From the NCBI GenBank assembly GCA_946887075.1, contig CAMPKA010000002.1, forward strand, positions 124,001-188,000: a stretch of DNA of 64,000 nucleotides, written 5' to 3'. The notes beneath the pieces were generated by a model. It was not told the DNA's origin. It did no database searches and saw only the letters and a program-made list of their open reading frames with translations. Position 1 is the first letter of the stretch. Each line of letters opens with the position of its first letter. The position numbers and the translations under genes were made by a program. Of this stretch, positions 22,601-32,706 are shown piece after piece. This DNA is from an uncultured Salinimicrobium sp. (lineage in GTDB: Bacteria > Bacteroidota > Bacteroidia > Flavobacteriales > Flavobacteriaceae).

Positions 22601-23294
22601 ATACGATTCACTAAAAAAAGCATGTTACGACGCCAATATTGAGCTCAACGACCTCGGCCTGGTGATTTATACTTTTGGAAACGTCAGTGCTGTAGACCGG
22701 GAAAAAGGAGTTTTTGCCATCAAGCCCAGTGGAGTTCCCTACGAGGACCTGGCCTACAAGGATATGGTGATCCTCGATTTCGACGGCAATCTGATAGAAG
22801 GGGATTTGAGACCTTCTTCCGATTCCAGGACCCACGCATACCTGTATAAAAACTGGAAAAATGTCGGAGGAATTGCCCATACCCATGCCACCTATTCCGT
22901 AGCCTGGGCCCAATCCCAGAAGGATATTCCGATTTTTGGAACCACTCATGCCGATCATCTGACTCATGATATACCTTGTGCTGCGCCTATGAAAGATGAT
23001 CTCATAGCCGGCAACTATGAGTATAATACCGGAATTCAGATCCTCAGTTGTTTTGAGGAAAGGGGAATTTCCTACGAGGAGGTACCGATGGTCCTTCTGG
23101 GAAACCACGGTCCCTTCACTTGGGGAGGAACGGCTGCCAAGGCTGTTTACCACAGTAGGGTACTGGAGGAAGTGGCAAAAATGGCCTTACTGACACTGCA
23201 GATAAATCCCTCAGCACCACGCCTGAAGGATTCCCTCATAAAAAAACACTACGACCGTAAACACGGCAAGAATGCCTATTATGGTCAACAATAA
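22590..23294 (+). CDS. araD: L-ribulose-5-phosphate 4-epimerase
   Basis: A 234-residue class II aldolase/epimerase that forms D-xylulose 5-phosphate. The zinc ligands are seen in GGIAHTHATYSVAWAQ (two His) and in the later VLLGNHGPFTWGGTA region. The phosphate-binding residues are in TFGNVSAVDREKGVFAIKPSG and SSDSRTHAYLYKNW. The acid/base region is IFGTTHADHLTHDIPCA. The length equals that of the E. coli enzyme. It overlaps araB by 11 bases and precedes araA by 21 bases, so the three genes are one translational unit. Confidence 0.95.
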   Translation: MATKYDSLKKACYDANIELNDLGLVIYTFGNVSAVDREKGVFAIKPSGVPYEDLAYKDMVILDFDGNLIEGDLRPSSDSRTHAYLYKNWKNVGGIAHTHATYSVAWAQSQKDIPIFGTTHADHLTHDIPCAAPMKDDLIAGNYEYNTGIQILSCFEERGISYEEVPMVLLGNHGPFTWGGTAAKAVYHSRVLEEVAKMALLTLQINPSAPRLKDSLIKKHYDRKHGKNAYYGQQ

Positions 23295-23315
23295 TCAAAA
23301 AACAAGGAAAAGCGA

Positions 23316-24824
23316 ATGACAGATTACAGTACAAAAGAGGTGTGGTTTATCACCGGAAGCCAGCACCTTTATGGAGAGGAAACCCTAAAACAGGTTGCTG
23401 CGAACTCCGCAGAAATAGTCCGAGGTCTAAATGAATCGAAATTGGTTCCGATCCGACTGGTACACAAGGATACGGTAAAAACTCCTGATGAAATCACACA
23501 GGTTATGCTGGAAGCTAATAACAGCAAGAGTTGTATCGGTATTGTAACCTGGATGCACACCTTCTCTCCGGCAAAAATGTGGATCAATGGGCTGGGCCTT
23601 CTGAAAAAACCAATTTGTCATTTACACACCCAGTTCAATGCAGAAATTCCTTGGAAAAAAATCGACATGGATTTCATGAACCTGAACCAGTCTGCCCATG
23701 GAGATAGGGAATTCGGATTCATCATGTCCCGGATGCGGAAAAAGAGAAAGGTAATAGTTGGCCACTGGAAAACAGAGGCTACCCAACTCAAAATAGGTAA
23801 CTGGTTGCGGGTTGCCCTGGGATGGGATGAGCTTCAGAATCTCAAGGTAGCGCGAATCGGAGACAACATGAGGCAGGTAGCCGTGACCGAAGGAGATAAG
23901 GTGGCAGCACAGATCAAGTTCGGGGTAGCGGTCAATGGCTATGATTCCTCGGATGTTGTAAAGCACATTGATGCGGTATCAGATGCAGATCTGAGGAACT
24001 TGCTGAAGGAATATGAGGCATCGTACAACCTTAGCGATTCGTTGAAAGAGGGCGGGGAAAAGAGAGAATCCCTTGTAGATGCTGCAAAGATCGAACTCGG
24101 GCTACGGGCTTTTCTGGAAGAGGGAGGGTTCAAGGCCTTTACAGATACCTTCGAAAACCTCGGGGCTTTGAAACAGCTGCCGGGTATCGCCGTGCAGAGG
24201 CTTATGGCGGATGGTTACGGCTTTGGTGCCGAAGGAGACTGGAAGACTGCTGCTCTGTTAAGGACCATGAAGGTGATGAGCCATGGTATGGAGAAAGGAA
24301 CTTCATTTATGGAGGATTATACCAACCATTTTACCGGTGGCAGGGATTATGTGCTGGGTTCGCACATGCTCGAGATCTGTCCCAGTATAGCTGATGGAAA
24401 GCCCTCATGTGAGGTTCATCCGCTTGGGATCGGCGGCAAGGCCGATCCTGTAAGATTGGTTTTCAATTCTCCGGAAGGTCCTGCATTGAACGCTTCTTTG
24501 GTCGATATGGGGACCAGGTTCCGGCTTATTGTGAATGAAGTGAAGGCAGTGGCTCCCCAGGACGAACTTCCACATCTTCCTGTAGCCCGGGTACTTTGGG
24601 ATCCGATGCCGGATATGGAAACCGCTGTTACTTCCTGGATACTGGCGGGGGGTGCACACCACACGGTTTATACCCAGGCGCTGAGTACGGAATCCCTGGA
24701 AGATTTCGCAGATATGGCAGGCATCGAACTTTTGGTGATAGATGAAGATACCAAGGTTCGGGAATTCAAAGATCGCCTCAATGCCAATGAGGCTTATTAT
24801 CACTTGTTTCAACACGGAATGTAA
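23316..24824 (+). CDS. araA: L-arabinose isomerase
   Basis: A 502-residue enzyme that converts L-arabinose to L-ribulose with Mn2+. Family motifs are [20 protein letters not shown] at the N-terminus, [45 protein letters not shown] and [20 protein letters not shown]. The metal-binding Glu and His residues lie in [25 protein letters not shown] and [10 protein letters not shown]. It is the third gene of the arabinose operon, 11 bases before the epimerase gene. Full length, no anomalies. Confidence 0.96.
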   Translation: MTDYSTKEVWFITGSQHLYGEETLKQVAANSAEIVRGLNESKLVPIRLVHKDTVKTPDEITQVMLEANNSKSCIGIVTWMHTFSPAKMWINGLGLLKKPICHLHTQFNAEIPWKKIDMDFMNLNQSAHGDREFGFIMSRMRKKRKVIVGHWKTEATQLKIGNWLRVALGWDELQNLKVARIGDNMRQVAVTEGDKVAAQIKFGVAVNGYDSSDVVKHIDAVSDADLRNLLKEYEASYNLSDSLKEGGEKRESLVDAAKIELGLRAFLEEGGFKAFTDTFENLGALKQLPGIAVQRLMADGYGFGAEGDWKTAALLRTMKVMSHGMEKGTSFMEDYTNHFTGGRDYVLGSHMLEICPSIADGKPSCEVHPLGIGGKADPVRLVFNSPEGPALNASLVDMGTRFRLIVNEVKAVAPQDELPHLPVARVLWDPMPDMETAVTSWILAGGAHHTVYTQALSTESLEDFADMAGIELLVIDEDTKVREFKDRLNANEAYYHLFQHGM

Positions 24825-24835
24825 TTCTTAATCCT

Positions 24836-26023
24836 ATGAAAGTAAAGCACAAACTCAAAATCGCATCCATGGCTACTATTCTGTTATTCTCACAATGCAA
24901 GGACCCCTCAGATAAAGAACCAGAACCAGCTGCCGGGGATGAAGTGGCAGAAGCGTCCTTCACGATCAGTGAAGAAAGCTTTGGAAACACATCAGATGGT
25001 CAGGCAGTGACCAAATACATCCTGAAGAACGGAACCGGACTTGAAATGGCAGTGATTTCCTATGGTGGGATTATCACCTCTCTGAAGGTTCCGAATAAGG
25101 AAGGAGAATATGAGGATGTGGTCCTGGGATTTGACAGCATTTCCCAGTATGAAGCGGGTAGTCCCTACTTCGGGGCAATCATCGGTCGCTATGGGAACAG
25201 AATTGCAGCCGGTAAGTTTACCCTGGAAGGAAAGACCTACCAGCTCGAAACAAATGACGGCCCAAACCATCTCCATGGCGGGAACAAAGGATTCGACAAG
25301 GTGCTCTGGAAAGTTGAGCCCACTGCGGGAAAAGATGCTGCCTCCCTAAAACTCACCTATACCAGTCCTGACGGGGAGGGGGGATACCCCGGGAATTTAG
25401 AGACCACAGTCATTTATACGTTGACTTCGGATAACACTCTCGATATCTCATACGAGGCAACTACGGACAAAACGACCATTGTAAACCTGACTCAGCACTC
25501 CTATTTCAACCTTTCCGGGGATTTCAGGGAGACGATTCTCGATCATGTCGTGGAGATCAACGCGGATCAGTTTCTGCCTGTCGGAAAAACACTGATACCA
25601 ACGGGAGAACTCAAACCTGTTGAAGGTACTCCTTTTGACTTTACGGAACCCACCCCGGTGGGGCAGCTCATTGTCCAGGAGACAAGCAATGAGCAGTTGG
25701 CCCGAGGCCCCGGATTTGACCATTGCTGGGTGCTCAATAATCCAGATAGCGGCGTGCGCTTCGCCGCCTCCGCATATCATCCGGAAAGCGGACGGTTCAT
25801 GGAAGTCTTTACCAATGAACCCGGACTCCAGTTCTACACCGGTAACTTCCTTGACGGTACACTTCCGGCCAAGGGCGGTGGTTTCTACGAAAAACGCACA
25901 GGTTTCTGTATGGAAACACAGCATTACCCGGATTCTCCAAACCAGGAAGGCTTTCCTTCTGTAGTACTGAAGCCCGGTGAAACCTATACTTCTCAAACTT
26001 CATATAAATTCTCAGTAAAGTAA
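24836..26023 (+). CDS. Aldose 1-epimerase (mutarotase), exported lipoprotein-like
   Basis: A 395-residue enzyme of the GalM family that interconverts sugar anomers. After a signal sequence (MKVKHKLKIASMATILLFSQ) a cysteine followed by KDPSDKEPEP suggests a lipoprotein, although Gln before the Cys is an unusual lipobox. The GalM fold has NGTGLEMAVISYGGIITSLK, YFGAIIGRYGNRIAAGKFTL, ETNDGPNHLHGGNKGFDKVL, LTQHSYFNLSG and the final GFCMETQHYPDSPNQEGFPS with the catalytic Glu. The envelope location would let it feed the right anomer of arabinose or galactose to the symporter whose gene starts 2 bases after its stop. Confidence 0.9.
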   Translation: MKVKHKLKIASMATILLFSQCKDPSDKEPEPAAGDEVAEASFTISEESFGNTSDGQAVTKYILKNGTGLEMAVISYGGIITSLKVPNKEGEYEDVVLGFDSISQYEAGSPYFGAIIGRYGNRIAAGKFTLEGKTYQLETNDGPNHLHGGNKGFDKVLWKVEPTAGKDAASLKLTYTSPDGEGGYPGNLETTVIYTLTSDNTLDISYEATTDKTTIVNLTQHSYFNLSGDFRETILDHVVEINADQFLPVGKTLIPTGELKPVEGTPFDFTEPTPVGQLIVQETSNEQLARGPGFDHCWVLNNPDSGVRFAASAYHPESGRFMEVFTNEPGLQFYTGNFLDGTLPAKGGGFYEKRTGFCMETQHYPDSPNQEGFPSVVLKPGETYTSQTSYKFSVK

Positions 26024-26024
26024 C

Positions 26025-27644
26025 ATGCAAACCTTAGATACATTAGATTGGATCATGATCGGCCTTTATTTCGCCATTCTCCTGGGAATTGCGGTATGGG
26101 TCATCAAGAAAAGACAATCGAATACGGAAGACTATTTCCTGGCTGGTAGAAACGTTGGCTGGTTTGTGGTGGGAGCCTCAATCTTTGCATCCAACATCGG
26201 ATCTGAACATGTAGTAGGACTCGCAGGTGCCGGGGCAGGGGACAAGCTTCCTATGCTTATCTATGAGATCCAGGCGTGGGTTGTGCTGATTCTGGGCTGG
26301 GTTTTCCTGCCCTTCTATCAGCGCAGCGGCGTATTCACAATGCCGGAATTCCTTGAAAAGAGATTTGATGCGAGATCCCGCTGGGTACTTTCCATATTTT
26401 CGATAATTGCCTATGTCCTGACCAAAATTTCGGTTACGATCTATGCGGGAGGAATAGTGGTTTCTGCGCTGCTCGGCATCGATTTCTGGACTGGGGCACT
26501 TTCTACTGTAGTGCTTACCGGGCTCTATACCGTACTTGGCGGGATGCGGGCTGTGGTCTACACAGAAACCGTACAGGCCGTGGTTCTTATTCTGGGTGCT
26601 GCTGCCCTGACCATCATTGGATTAAACGAGGTCGGTGGTTGGAACAGTATGGTAGAAACAGTCGGTCCGGAATATCTCGACATGTGGCGTCCGGCCACGG
26701 ATCCCGATTTTCCATGGCCGTCCTTGCTGATCACCAGCACCATTGTGGGGATCTGGTATTGGTGTACGGATCAGTATATCGTTCAAAGAGCCCTTACGGC
26801 AAGAAACATCAAGGAAGGTAGGAGAGGAACAATCTTTGGAGCCCTGCTCAAATTGTTGCCTGTTTTCCTATTTCTGATTCCGGGGATTATCGCCCTTGCC
26901 CTTAAGATGAGGGGGGAACTCCATTGGGATACTCCTGATGAAGCCTTTCCGGTGCTGATGAGTAATTTACTTCCTTCCGGACTTCGCGGGCTCGTTGCAG
27001 CAGGTCTGCTCGCTGCCCTGATGAGTTCGCTTGCCTCAGTCTTCAATTCCTGCTCTACCCTGTTTACCGTGGATATTTACAAAAAGCTCAGACCTGACAC
27101 CCCTGAGAAAAAACTGGTCCGGACCGGACAGATAGCCACCGTAGTCATTGTGATCATCGGGATCATTTGGATTCCGATTATGGCCAACATTTCAGGCGTT
27201 CTTTACGAATACCTGCAGAGCGTCCAGTCTTATATCGCGCCTCCGATTACAGCTGTTTTCCTGCTCGGAATTTTCTATAAGCGAATCAACGCCACGGGTG
27301 CCTATGTAACGCTTCTTACGGGACTTGTGGTAGGCGCTTTACGTATCGTTTTGGAAATCAAAAAGGAGTCTTTTGATCCCGAAGGTTTCCTATACATGCT
27401 GGGAGGAAGTAATTTCCTTTCCTTCGGGGCCTGGTTCTTTTTGTTCTGTATCGTTCTTATCGTGGTGGTGAGTCTATTAACTCCTGCCCCTGCGAAAGAG
27501 AAGACCGACAATCTTACTTACCAGACGATTTCAGAGGAAGAAAAAAGGAACAACAAGACAAGTTACAACTGGAAGGATATTGTGGTATCCGTGGTGATCC
27601 TGCTGATAGTTGCCGCGGTCATGATCTTTTTTAACGGAGAATAG
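26025..27644 (+). CDS. Sodium/sugar symporter (SSS family, SGLT-like)
   Basis: A 539-residue inner-membrane protein with about 14 hydrophobic segments. SGLT-type signatures include TEDYFLAGRNVGWFVVGASI, ASNIGSEHVVGLAGAGAG, WVFLPFYQRSGVFTMPEFLE and LRGLVAAGLLAALMSSLASV, with VQSYIAPPITAVFLLGIFYK toward the C-terminus. The family imports sugars or inositol with Na+. Placement inside the arabinose operon, directly after the mutarotase, makes L-arabinose the most likely substrate. A C-terminal charged stretch (SEEEKRNNKTSYNWKD) precedes a last helix. Confidence 0.9.
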   Translation: MQTLDTLDWIMIGLYFAILLGIAVWVIKKRQSNTEDYFLAGRNVGWFVVGASIFASNIGSEHVVGLAGAGAGDKLPMLIYEIQAWVVLILGWVFLPFYQRSGVFTMPEFLEKRFDARSRWVLSIFSIIAYVLTKISVTIYAGGIVVSALLGIDFWTGALSTVVLTGLYTVLGGMRAVVYTETVQAVVLILGAAALTIIGLNEVGGWNSMVETVGPEYLDMWRPATDPDFPWPSLLITSTIVGIWYWCTDQYIVQRALTARNIKEGRRGTIFGALLKLLPVFLFLIPGIIALALKMRGELHWDTPDEAFPVLMSNLLPSGLRGLVAAGLLAALMSSLASVFNSCSTLFTVDIYKKLRPDTPEKKLVRTGQIATVVIVIIGIIWIPIMANISGVLYEYLQSVQSYIAPPITAVFLLGIFYKRINATGAYVTLLTGLVVGALRIVLEIKKESFDPEGFLYMLGGSNFLSFGAWFFLFCIVLIVVVSLLTPAPAKEKTDNLTYQTISEEEKRNNKTSYNWKDIVVSVVILLIVAAVMIFFNGE

Positions 27645-27717
27645 ATGCTGGAGGACGGAAGGCGGATCTGCATGATTTGTGACAGGTTTCGCCCCGGACT
27701 CCCAAACAACATAATTG

Positions 27718-28560
27718 ATGGACATCAGGAAACTGGCGGATTTTGCCACACAGGTGCGAAGGGATATTCTTCGGCAGGTACATAAGGTCAATTCAGGACA
27801 CCCTGGTGGTTCTTTAGGTTGTACAGAATTCCTGACCATCCTGTATCAGGAGGTCATGGTGCACGACCCTTCCTTTGACATGGATGGTAAGGGAGAGGAT
27901 CTGTTTTTTCTGTCGAACGGTCATATTTCACCGGTCTTTTATAGTGTCCTGGCCAGAAGCGGTTATTTTCCAGTGGAGGAACTCGAGACTTTCCGGCTGA
28001 TCGATTCCCGGCTGCAGGGGCACCCGACCACTCACGAGGGCCTCCCAGGAGTGAGAATCGCTTCAGGTTCCCTGGGACAGGGGCTGTCCGTCGCCATCGG
28101 AGCGGCGCAGGCCAAAAAGCTCAATGGCGATGAAAGGCTCGTCTACACGCTACACGGAGACGGGGAGCTCCAGGAGGGTCAGAACTGGGAAGCCATCATG
28201 TATGCTGCCGGCAAGAAACTGGATAATCTTATTGCTACTGTGGACCTTAACGGTCAGCAAATCGATGGCTGTACAGATGACGTCCTTCCCATGGGCAGTT
28301 TAAGGAAAAAATTCGAGGCATTCGGTTGGGATGTGGTTGAGATCCACAAGGGCAACGATCTGGAATCGATTGCCCTCGGCCTGCAGACCGCCAGATCAAG
28401 AACAGGTCAAAAAAAACCGATCTGTGTTTTGCTTCACACCGTGATGGGTCATGGAGTTGATTTTATGATGCATACCCATGCCTGGCATGGAAAGGCGCCC
28501 GATGATGACCAATTGGAAAAAGCCCTGGCTCAGAACCCTGAAACCTTAGGCGATTATTAA
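27718..28560 (+). CDS. Transketolase, N-terminal (thiamine-binding) subunit
   Basis: A 280-residue protein equal to the first half of transketolase. It holds the thiamine diphosphate motif GDGELQEGQNWEA to DLNGQQIDG, and the substrate and cofactor histidines in SGHPGGSLGCTEFL, NGHISPVFYSVLA and RLQGHPTTHEGLPGV. The start is ATG 27718 rather than the overlapping TTG 27715. The partner gene with the pyrimidine-binding half follows after 15 bases. Its position after the arabinose transporter fits disposal of the xylulose 5-phosphate made by AraBDA through the pentose phosphate pathway. Confidence 0.93.
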   Translation: MDIRKLADFATQVRRDILRQVHKVNSGHPGGSLGCTEFLTILYQEVMVHDPSFDMDGKGEDLFFLSNGHISPVFYSVLARSGYFPVEELETFRLIDSRLQGHPTTHEGLPGVRIASGSLGQGLSVAIGAAQAKKLNGDERLVYTLHGDGELQEGQNWEAIMYAAGKKLDNLIATVDLNGQQIDGCTDDVLPMGSLRKKFEAFGWDVVEIHKGNDLESIALGLQTARSRTGQKKPICVLLHTVMGHGVDFMMHTHAWHGKAPDDDQLEKALAQNPETLGDY

Positions 28561-28575
28561 AAAGACACTGTTATC

Positions 28576-29559
28576 ATGAAGCCATACACGTTTACTGAAA
28601 AAAGGGATACCCGGAGTGGATTTGGGGCTGGTCTTGCGGCATTAGGGAAAATCAATTCGAATGTGGTGGCCCTGTGTGCAGACCTGGTAGGATCTCTAAA
28701 AATGCAGGAATTCATAGACGAAAATCCGGAACGCTTTTTTCAGGTGGGGATTGCCGAAGCCAACATGATGGGAATTGCTGCCGGACTTACCATAGGCGGA
28801 AAGATCCCATTCACCGGTACCTTTGCCAATTTCTCCACCGGGAGGGTCTATGACCAGATCAGACAAAGTATTGCCTACTCCAACAAAAATGTAAAGATCT
28901 GTGCTTCCCACGCCGGATTGACCCTCGGCGAGGATGGAGCAACCCACCAGATTCTGGAGGATATGGGCATGATGAAGATGCTTCCGGGAATGGTGGTCAT
29001 CAATCCCTGTGATTACAACCAGACCAGGGCAGCCACGATAGCCATCGCAGAATATCGGGGGCCGGTATACCTGCGATTCGGCCGACCCAAAGTACCCGTC
29101 TTTACACCCGAAGACCAGAATTTTGAGATAGGGAAGGGGGTTTTTCTGAATGAAGGCTCCGATGTAACCATAATTGCTACCGGACATCTGGTATGGGAAG
29201 CCTTAAAAGCTGGAGAAGAACTTGAGAAAAGAGGAATTTCTGCTGAGATCCTGAATATCCATACCATAAAGCCGCTTGATGAGCAGTCTATACTGGAATC
29301 TGTCCGCAAGACGGGTTGTGTCGTCTCCGCAGAGGAACACAACTTTTTAGGGGGACTCGGAGAGAGTGTGGCAGGTCTGCTTACAAGAACCACACCCTTT
29401 CCCCAGGAGTTCGTGGCCACCCGGGATACATTTGGCGAAAGTGGTACTCCGGAAGAACTGATGGAGAAGTACGGGCTCAATTCCGGGGCCATTGTAAAGG
29501 CCGCCGAAAGGGCAGTGGCAAGAAAGGCAGAATTTTCCTGGACGGGATCCCGATCCTGA
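28576..29559 (+). CDS. Transketolase, C-terminal subunit
   Basis: A 327-residue protein equal to the second half of transketolase, with the pyrimidine-binding domain. Motifs are RSGFGAGLAALGKINSNVVA, FFQVGIAEANMMGIAAGLTI (the catalytic Glu region), IPFTGTFANFSTGRVYDQIR and GLTLGEDGATHQILEDMGMM. The C-terminal domain has GSDVTIIATGHLVWEALKAG and ends in the transketolase_C fold. With the preceding gene it forms one heteromeric enzyme. Split transketolases are common in prokaryotes; here the pair is set in the arabinose run. Confidence 0.93.
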   Translation: MKPYTFTEKRDTRSGFGAGLAALGKINSNVVALCADLVGSLKMQEFIDENPERFFQVGIAEANMMGIAAGLTIGGKIPFTGTFANFSTGRVYDQIRQSIAYSNKNVKICASHAGLTLGEDGATHQILEDMGMMKMLPGMVVINPCDYNQTRAATIAIAEYRGPVYLRFGRPKVPVFTPEDQNFEIGKGVFLNEGSDVTIIATGHLVWEALKAGEELEKRGISAEILNIHTIKPLDEQSILESVRKTGCVVSAEEHNFLGGLGESVAGLLTRTTPFPQEFVATRDTFGESGTPEELMEKYGLNSGAIVKAAERAVARKAEFSWTGSRS

Positions 29560-29618
29560 AACAGCAAAAACCACCGCTTCGGGGGTCATTGATTTTCAGC
29601 TCATTCAAATATCGATAT

Positions 29619-31292
29619 ATGAAAGCAAAACATTTCTTCCTTTTATTGTGCCTCTTCACAGGTATTTCAGCCCAGGTGGTTGCACAGGACTTCACCCGGG
29701 CTGATACCCTTCGCGGATCCCTCAATGAGGAAAGGTCATGGTGGGATGTACAGCGGTATGACATTACTATTGAACCGGATTTCGATTCCAAAACCACAGT
29801 AGGCAGCAACGTGATTTCTTATGTTACCGTCGAGGAGGATCATTCTGAATTTATGCAGATCGACCTGCAGGAGCCCCTGGAAATCGACAGTATTATCTTC
29901 AATAGCGACCGGTCCCTTGAATTCACCAAAGATGGCAACGTATGGCATGTAAAGGTTCCCCAGCAACCGCTTGAGTCGACCAATGAAGTTGCGGTCTACT
30001 ACCATGGGACTCCCAGAGAGGCTGTACGGGCACCATGGGATGGTGGATGGACCTTTACCAGAGATTCCCTGGACAGACCGTGGATGACCGTGACCTGTCA
30101 GGGCCTTGGGGCCTCGGTCTGGTACCCTAACAAGGACCATCAGAGTGATGAGCCCGACCAGGGCGCTTCTCTTACCATGATTGTTCCCGATGGTTTAACC
30201 GGGGTAGCCAACGGAAAACTGGTCGCGCAAAAAACGCTACCTGAAGGGAAGGAATCCTTCAGGTGGGAGGTGGTCAATCCCATCAACAATTACAATATCA
30301 TTCCTTACATCGGTCATTATGTCAATTTCGGGGGGGAACACCTGGGGCTGAAAGGAGAGCTGGAGCTCGATTACTGGGTACTTGATTACAATCTGGAAAA
30401 GGCAAGGTCATACCTGCCTAAGGAAGTACATAACATGCTCAACAGTTTTGAGTACTGGTTTGGACCTTATCCGTTCTATGAGGACGGTTACAAGATTGTG
30501 GAAACCGAGCATACCGGAATGGAACACCAGTCAGCCATAGCCTATGGTAACCATTATAAGCCCGGTTATAGAGGCAGAGACGGATCTGGAACAGGTTGGG
30601 GCATGAAATGGGATTTTATTGTCATCCATGAAAGTGGCCATGAATGGTTCGGCAATAACATAACCAGCAACGATTTGGCAGATATGTACATTCATGAAGG
30701 TTTTACCAACTACAGTGAAACCCTGTTTGTGGAATCCATGTTTGGTAAAGCGGCCGCCAATGCGTACAATCACGGAATCCGAAAGGGGATCAGCAATGAC
30801 AGACCGATTATTCCGGCATACGGGGTTAATGCCCAGGGAAGCGGGGATATGTACACCAAAGGAGGCAACATGTTGCATACGATCCGGCACAGTATTGGTG
30901 ATGACCAGTTATTCCGTAACATCATGGCCGGGCTGAATCAGACATTTTATCACGAAACCGTCGACGGAAACCAGATCCTGGCATATATCTCCAAAAAAGC
31001 TGGACATGATTATTCCGAGGTGTTTCAGCAGTATCTTACCACCACCAAGGTTCCCGAATTGCATCTGTATCATGACGAACTCAGGCACCGGATGTACTAC
31101 AGATGGGCCAACACCGTGGCGGGTTTTGATCTTCCTTTGGTGTTCCGGGGCAATGGGCAGGAAATCAAAATCGTTCCAGAGGAGGAGTGGGAATACATCA
31201 CCCTCAGCGAGCAGGAGGAAAAGTTATTTGATCCTAAAGCCATTGAATACATGTACTATATCAAGGTGATGGAAATGAAAGATATGGAATAG
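29619..31292 (+). CDS. Secreted M1-family metallopeptidase
   Basis: A 557-residue aminopeptidase-like enzyme with a signal peptide (MKAKHFFLLLCLFTGISAQV, cleavage near VAQ). The N-terminal beta domain (about 30-260) is followed by the zinc site HESGHEWFGNN with His337, Glu338, His341 and the third ligand Glu360 in YIHEGFTNYSE. The usual GxMEN exopeptidase motif region reads ETEHTGMEHQSAIAYGN, so MEN is replaced by MEH. ATG 29619 is chosen as the first Met with a signal peptide; the upstream reading from 29316 overlaps the transketolase gene. It lies 59 bases after the transketolase subunit and 15 bases before an Xaa-Pro aminopeptidase gene, suggesting combined peptide breakdown. Confidence 0.88.
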   Translation: MKAKHFFLLLCLFTGISAQVVAQDFTRADTLRGSLNEERSWWDVQRYDITIEPDFDSKTTVGSNVISYVTVEEDHSEFMQIDLQEPLEIDSIIFNSDRSLEFTKDGNVWHVKVPQQPLESTNEVAVYYHGTPREAVRAPWDGGWTFTRDSLDRPWMTVTCQGLGASVWYPNKDHQSDEPDQGASLTMIVPDGLTGVANGKLVAQKTLPEGKESFRWEVVNPINNYNIIPYIGHYVNFGGEHLGLKGELELDYWVLDYNLEKARSYLPKEVHNMLNSFEYWFGPYPFYEDGYKIVETEHTGMEHQSAIAYGNHYKPGYRGRDGSGTGWGMKWDFIVIHESGHEWFGNNITSNDLADMYIHEGFTNYSETLFVESMFGKAAANAYNHGIRKGISNDRPIIPAYGVNAQGSGDMYTKGGNMLHTIRHSIGDDQLFRNIMAGLNQTFYHETVDGNQILAYISKKAGHDYSEVFQQYLTTTKVPELHLYHDELRHRMYYRWANTVAGFDLPLVFRGNGQEIKIVPEEEWEYITLSEQEEKLFDPKAIEYMYYIKVMEMKDME

Positions 31293-31307
31293 TAAAAAAG
31301 GATTGGC

Positions 31308-32696
31308 ATGTTTTCACAAGAAACTTATACGAGCAGGAGACTGAAATTGAAGGAAGCAGTAGGAGACGGAGTCCTGCTGCTTCCGGGGAACGGCCAGAGT
31401 AGTATGAATTACAGGGATAACTGGTATCCCTTCAGACAGGACAGCAGCTTCTTCTACTATACCGGGATCAATCAGGTGCCGGACCTGTTTCTGGTCATCG
31501 ACATCGAAAATGACCGCGAAATTCTCTTTGGTAACGATCCCACTCCCGAGGAAAAAGTATGGGTGGGAGCCGTAGAACCATTGCGTCACCTGGCCCATAA
31601 GTCGGGAATCATGGAGGTGCAGCCCATGGACGGCCTGCAGTCATTTTTAAGGCTTCAGCGCAAGAAAAAACGGCATCTTCATTACCTTCCTCCCTACCGT
31701 GGAGAGACAACCTTACAGTTGAGTCTACTTCTGGAGGTTCCCTGCCATCAGGTAAACGGGGGGCAGTCCATTCCTTTTATCAGGGCTGTGGCAGCCCAGC
31801 GCTCGAAAAAATCCCAGGAGGAAATAAAAGAGCTGAATCGTGCAGTAGACATTACGGCTGCAATGATTCGACACGCGATCAAGACTGCGGTTCCAGGAAA
31901 AACGGAAAGAGCGGTGGCCGGGGAATTACAGGCCATTGCGATCGCCCAAGGGGGCAATATTTCATTTCCGATCATCCTGACCAGGAACGGGCAGTATCTG
32001 CACAATCATGCGACAGAAGACGTAATTCAGGAGGGGGATATCATTCTATGCGACTGCGGGGCAGAAACCGATATGGTCTATTCTGGTGATATGACCCGTA
32101 CCTTTCCTGCAGGCGACCGGTTTTTAGCAGCCCAGAAAGAGGTGTATGATATTGTACTGAGGGCTCACAATGATGCGCTCCTCATGCTAAAGCCTGGGGT
32201 TCCATTCAGGGATGTACACCTGTTTGCCTGTACCAGGATCGCAGAAGGTTTAAAAGAGATGGGCTTGATGAAAGGGGACCCGCAGGAAGCCGTAGCAGCG
32301 GGTGCTCACACTTTGTTTTTTCCATGCGGTCTCGGTCATTTGATGGGCCTTGATGTTCATGATATGGAGAATCTTGGAGAAGCCTATACCGGTTATACCG
32401 ACACATTTACAAAAAGCACAGCTTTTGGACTTCGATCATTGCGACTGGGAAAGGCCCTGGAAGCCGGAAATGTGATCACCGTTGAACCCGGAATCTATTT
32501 TAACCCCTTCCTGATAGATTCCTGGAGAAGCCAAAAGAAATATCTGGACTTCGTCGATTACAAGGAGGTCGAGAAATTCCGGGATTTCGGGGGGATAAGA
32601 ATTGAAGAGGACCTGTTGATCACCGCTGAAGGTAGCCAGCTGCTGGGGAATCCTTTAGCCAAGACCACAAAGGATATTGAAGCCTTGAAAATCTAA
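31308..32696 (+). CDS. Xaa-Pro aminopeptidase (M24B, aminopeptidase P-like)
   Basis: A 462-residue cytosolic enzyme that removes an N-terminal residue before proline. The N-terminal creatinase-like domain (about 1-165) is followed by the pita-bread catalytic domain. The dinuclear metal ligands are two Asp in DCGAETDMVYSGDMTRTFP, His in FFPCGLGHLMGLDVHDMEN, Glu in ITVEPGIYFNP and Glu in GGIRIEEDLLIT. There is no signal peptide. It is 10 bases before a dipeptidyl peptidase IV gene, also proline-specific. It would finish cytosolic digestion of proline-rich peptides brought in after extracellular cleavage. Confidence 0.93.
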   Translation: MFSQETYTSRRLKLKEAVGDGVLLLPGNGQSSMNYRDNWYPFRQDSSFFYYTGINQVPDLFLVIDIENDREILFGNDPTPEEKVWVGAVEPLRHLAHKSGIMEVQPMDGLQSFLRLQRKKKRHLHYLPPYRGETTLQLSLLLEVPCHQVNGGQSIPFIRAVAAQRSKKSQEEIKELNRAVDITAAMIRHAIKTAVPGKTERAVAGELQAIAIAQGGNISFPIILTRNGQYLHNHATEDVIQEGDIILCDCGAETDMVYSGDMTRTFPAGDRFLAAQKEVYDIVLRAHNDALLMLKPGVPFRDVHLFACTRIAEGLKEMGLMKGDPQEAVAAGAHTLFFPCGLGHLMGLDVHDMENLGEAYTGYTDTFTKSTAFGLRSLRLGKALEAGNVITVEPGIYFNPFLIDSWRSQKKYLDFVDYKEVEKFRDFGGIRIEEDLLITAEGSQLLGNPLAKTTKDIEALKI

Positions 32697-32706
32697 TGAA
32701 ATAAAA

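Noticed and set aside
29316..29618. N-terminal extension of the M1 peptidase frame
   Set aside because: It overlaps the transketolase C-terminal gene and lacks similarity to anything; ATG 29619 opens a proper signal peptide.
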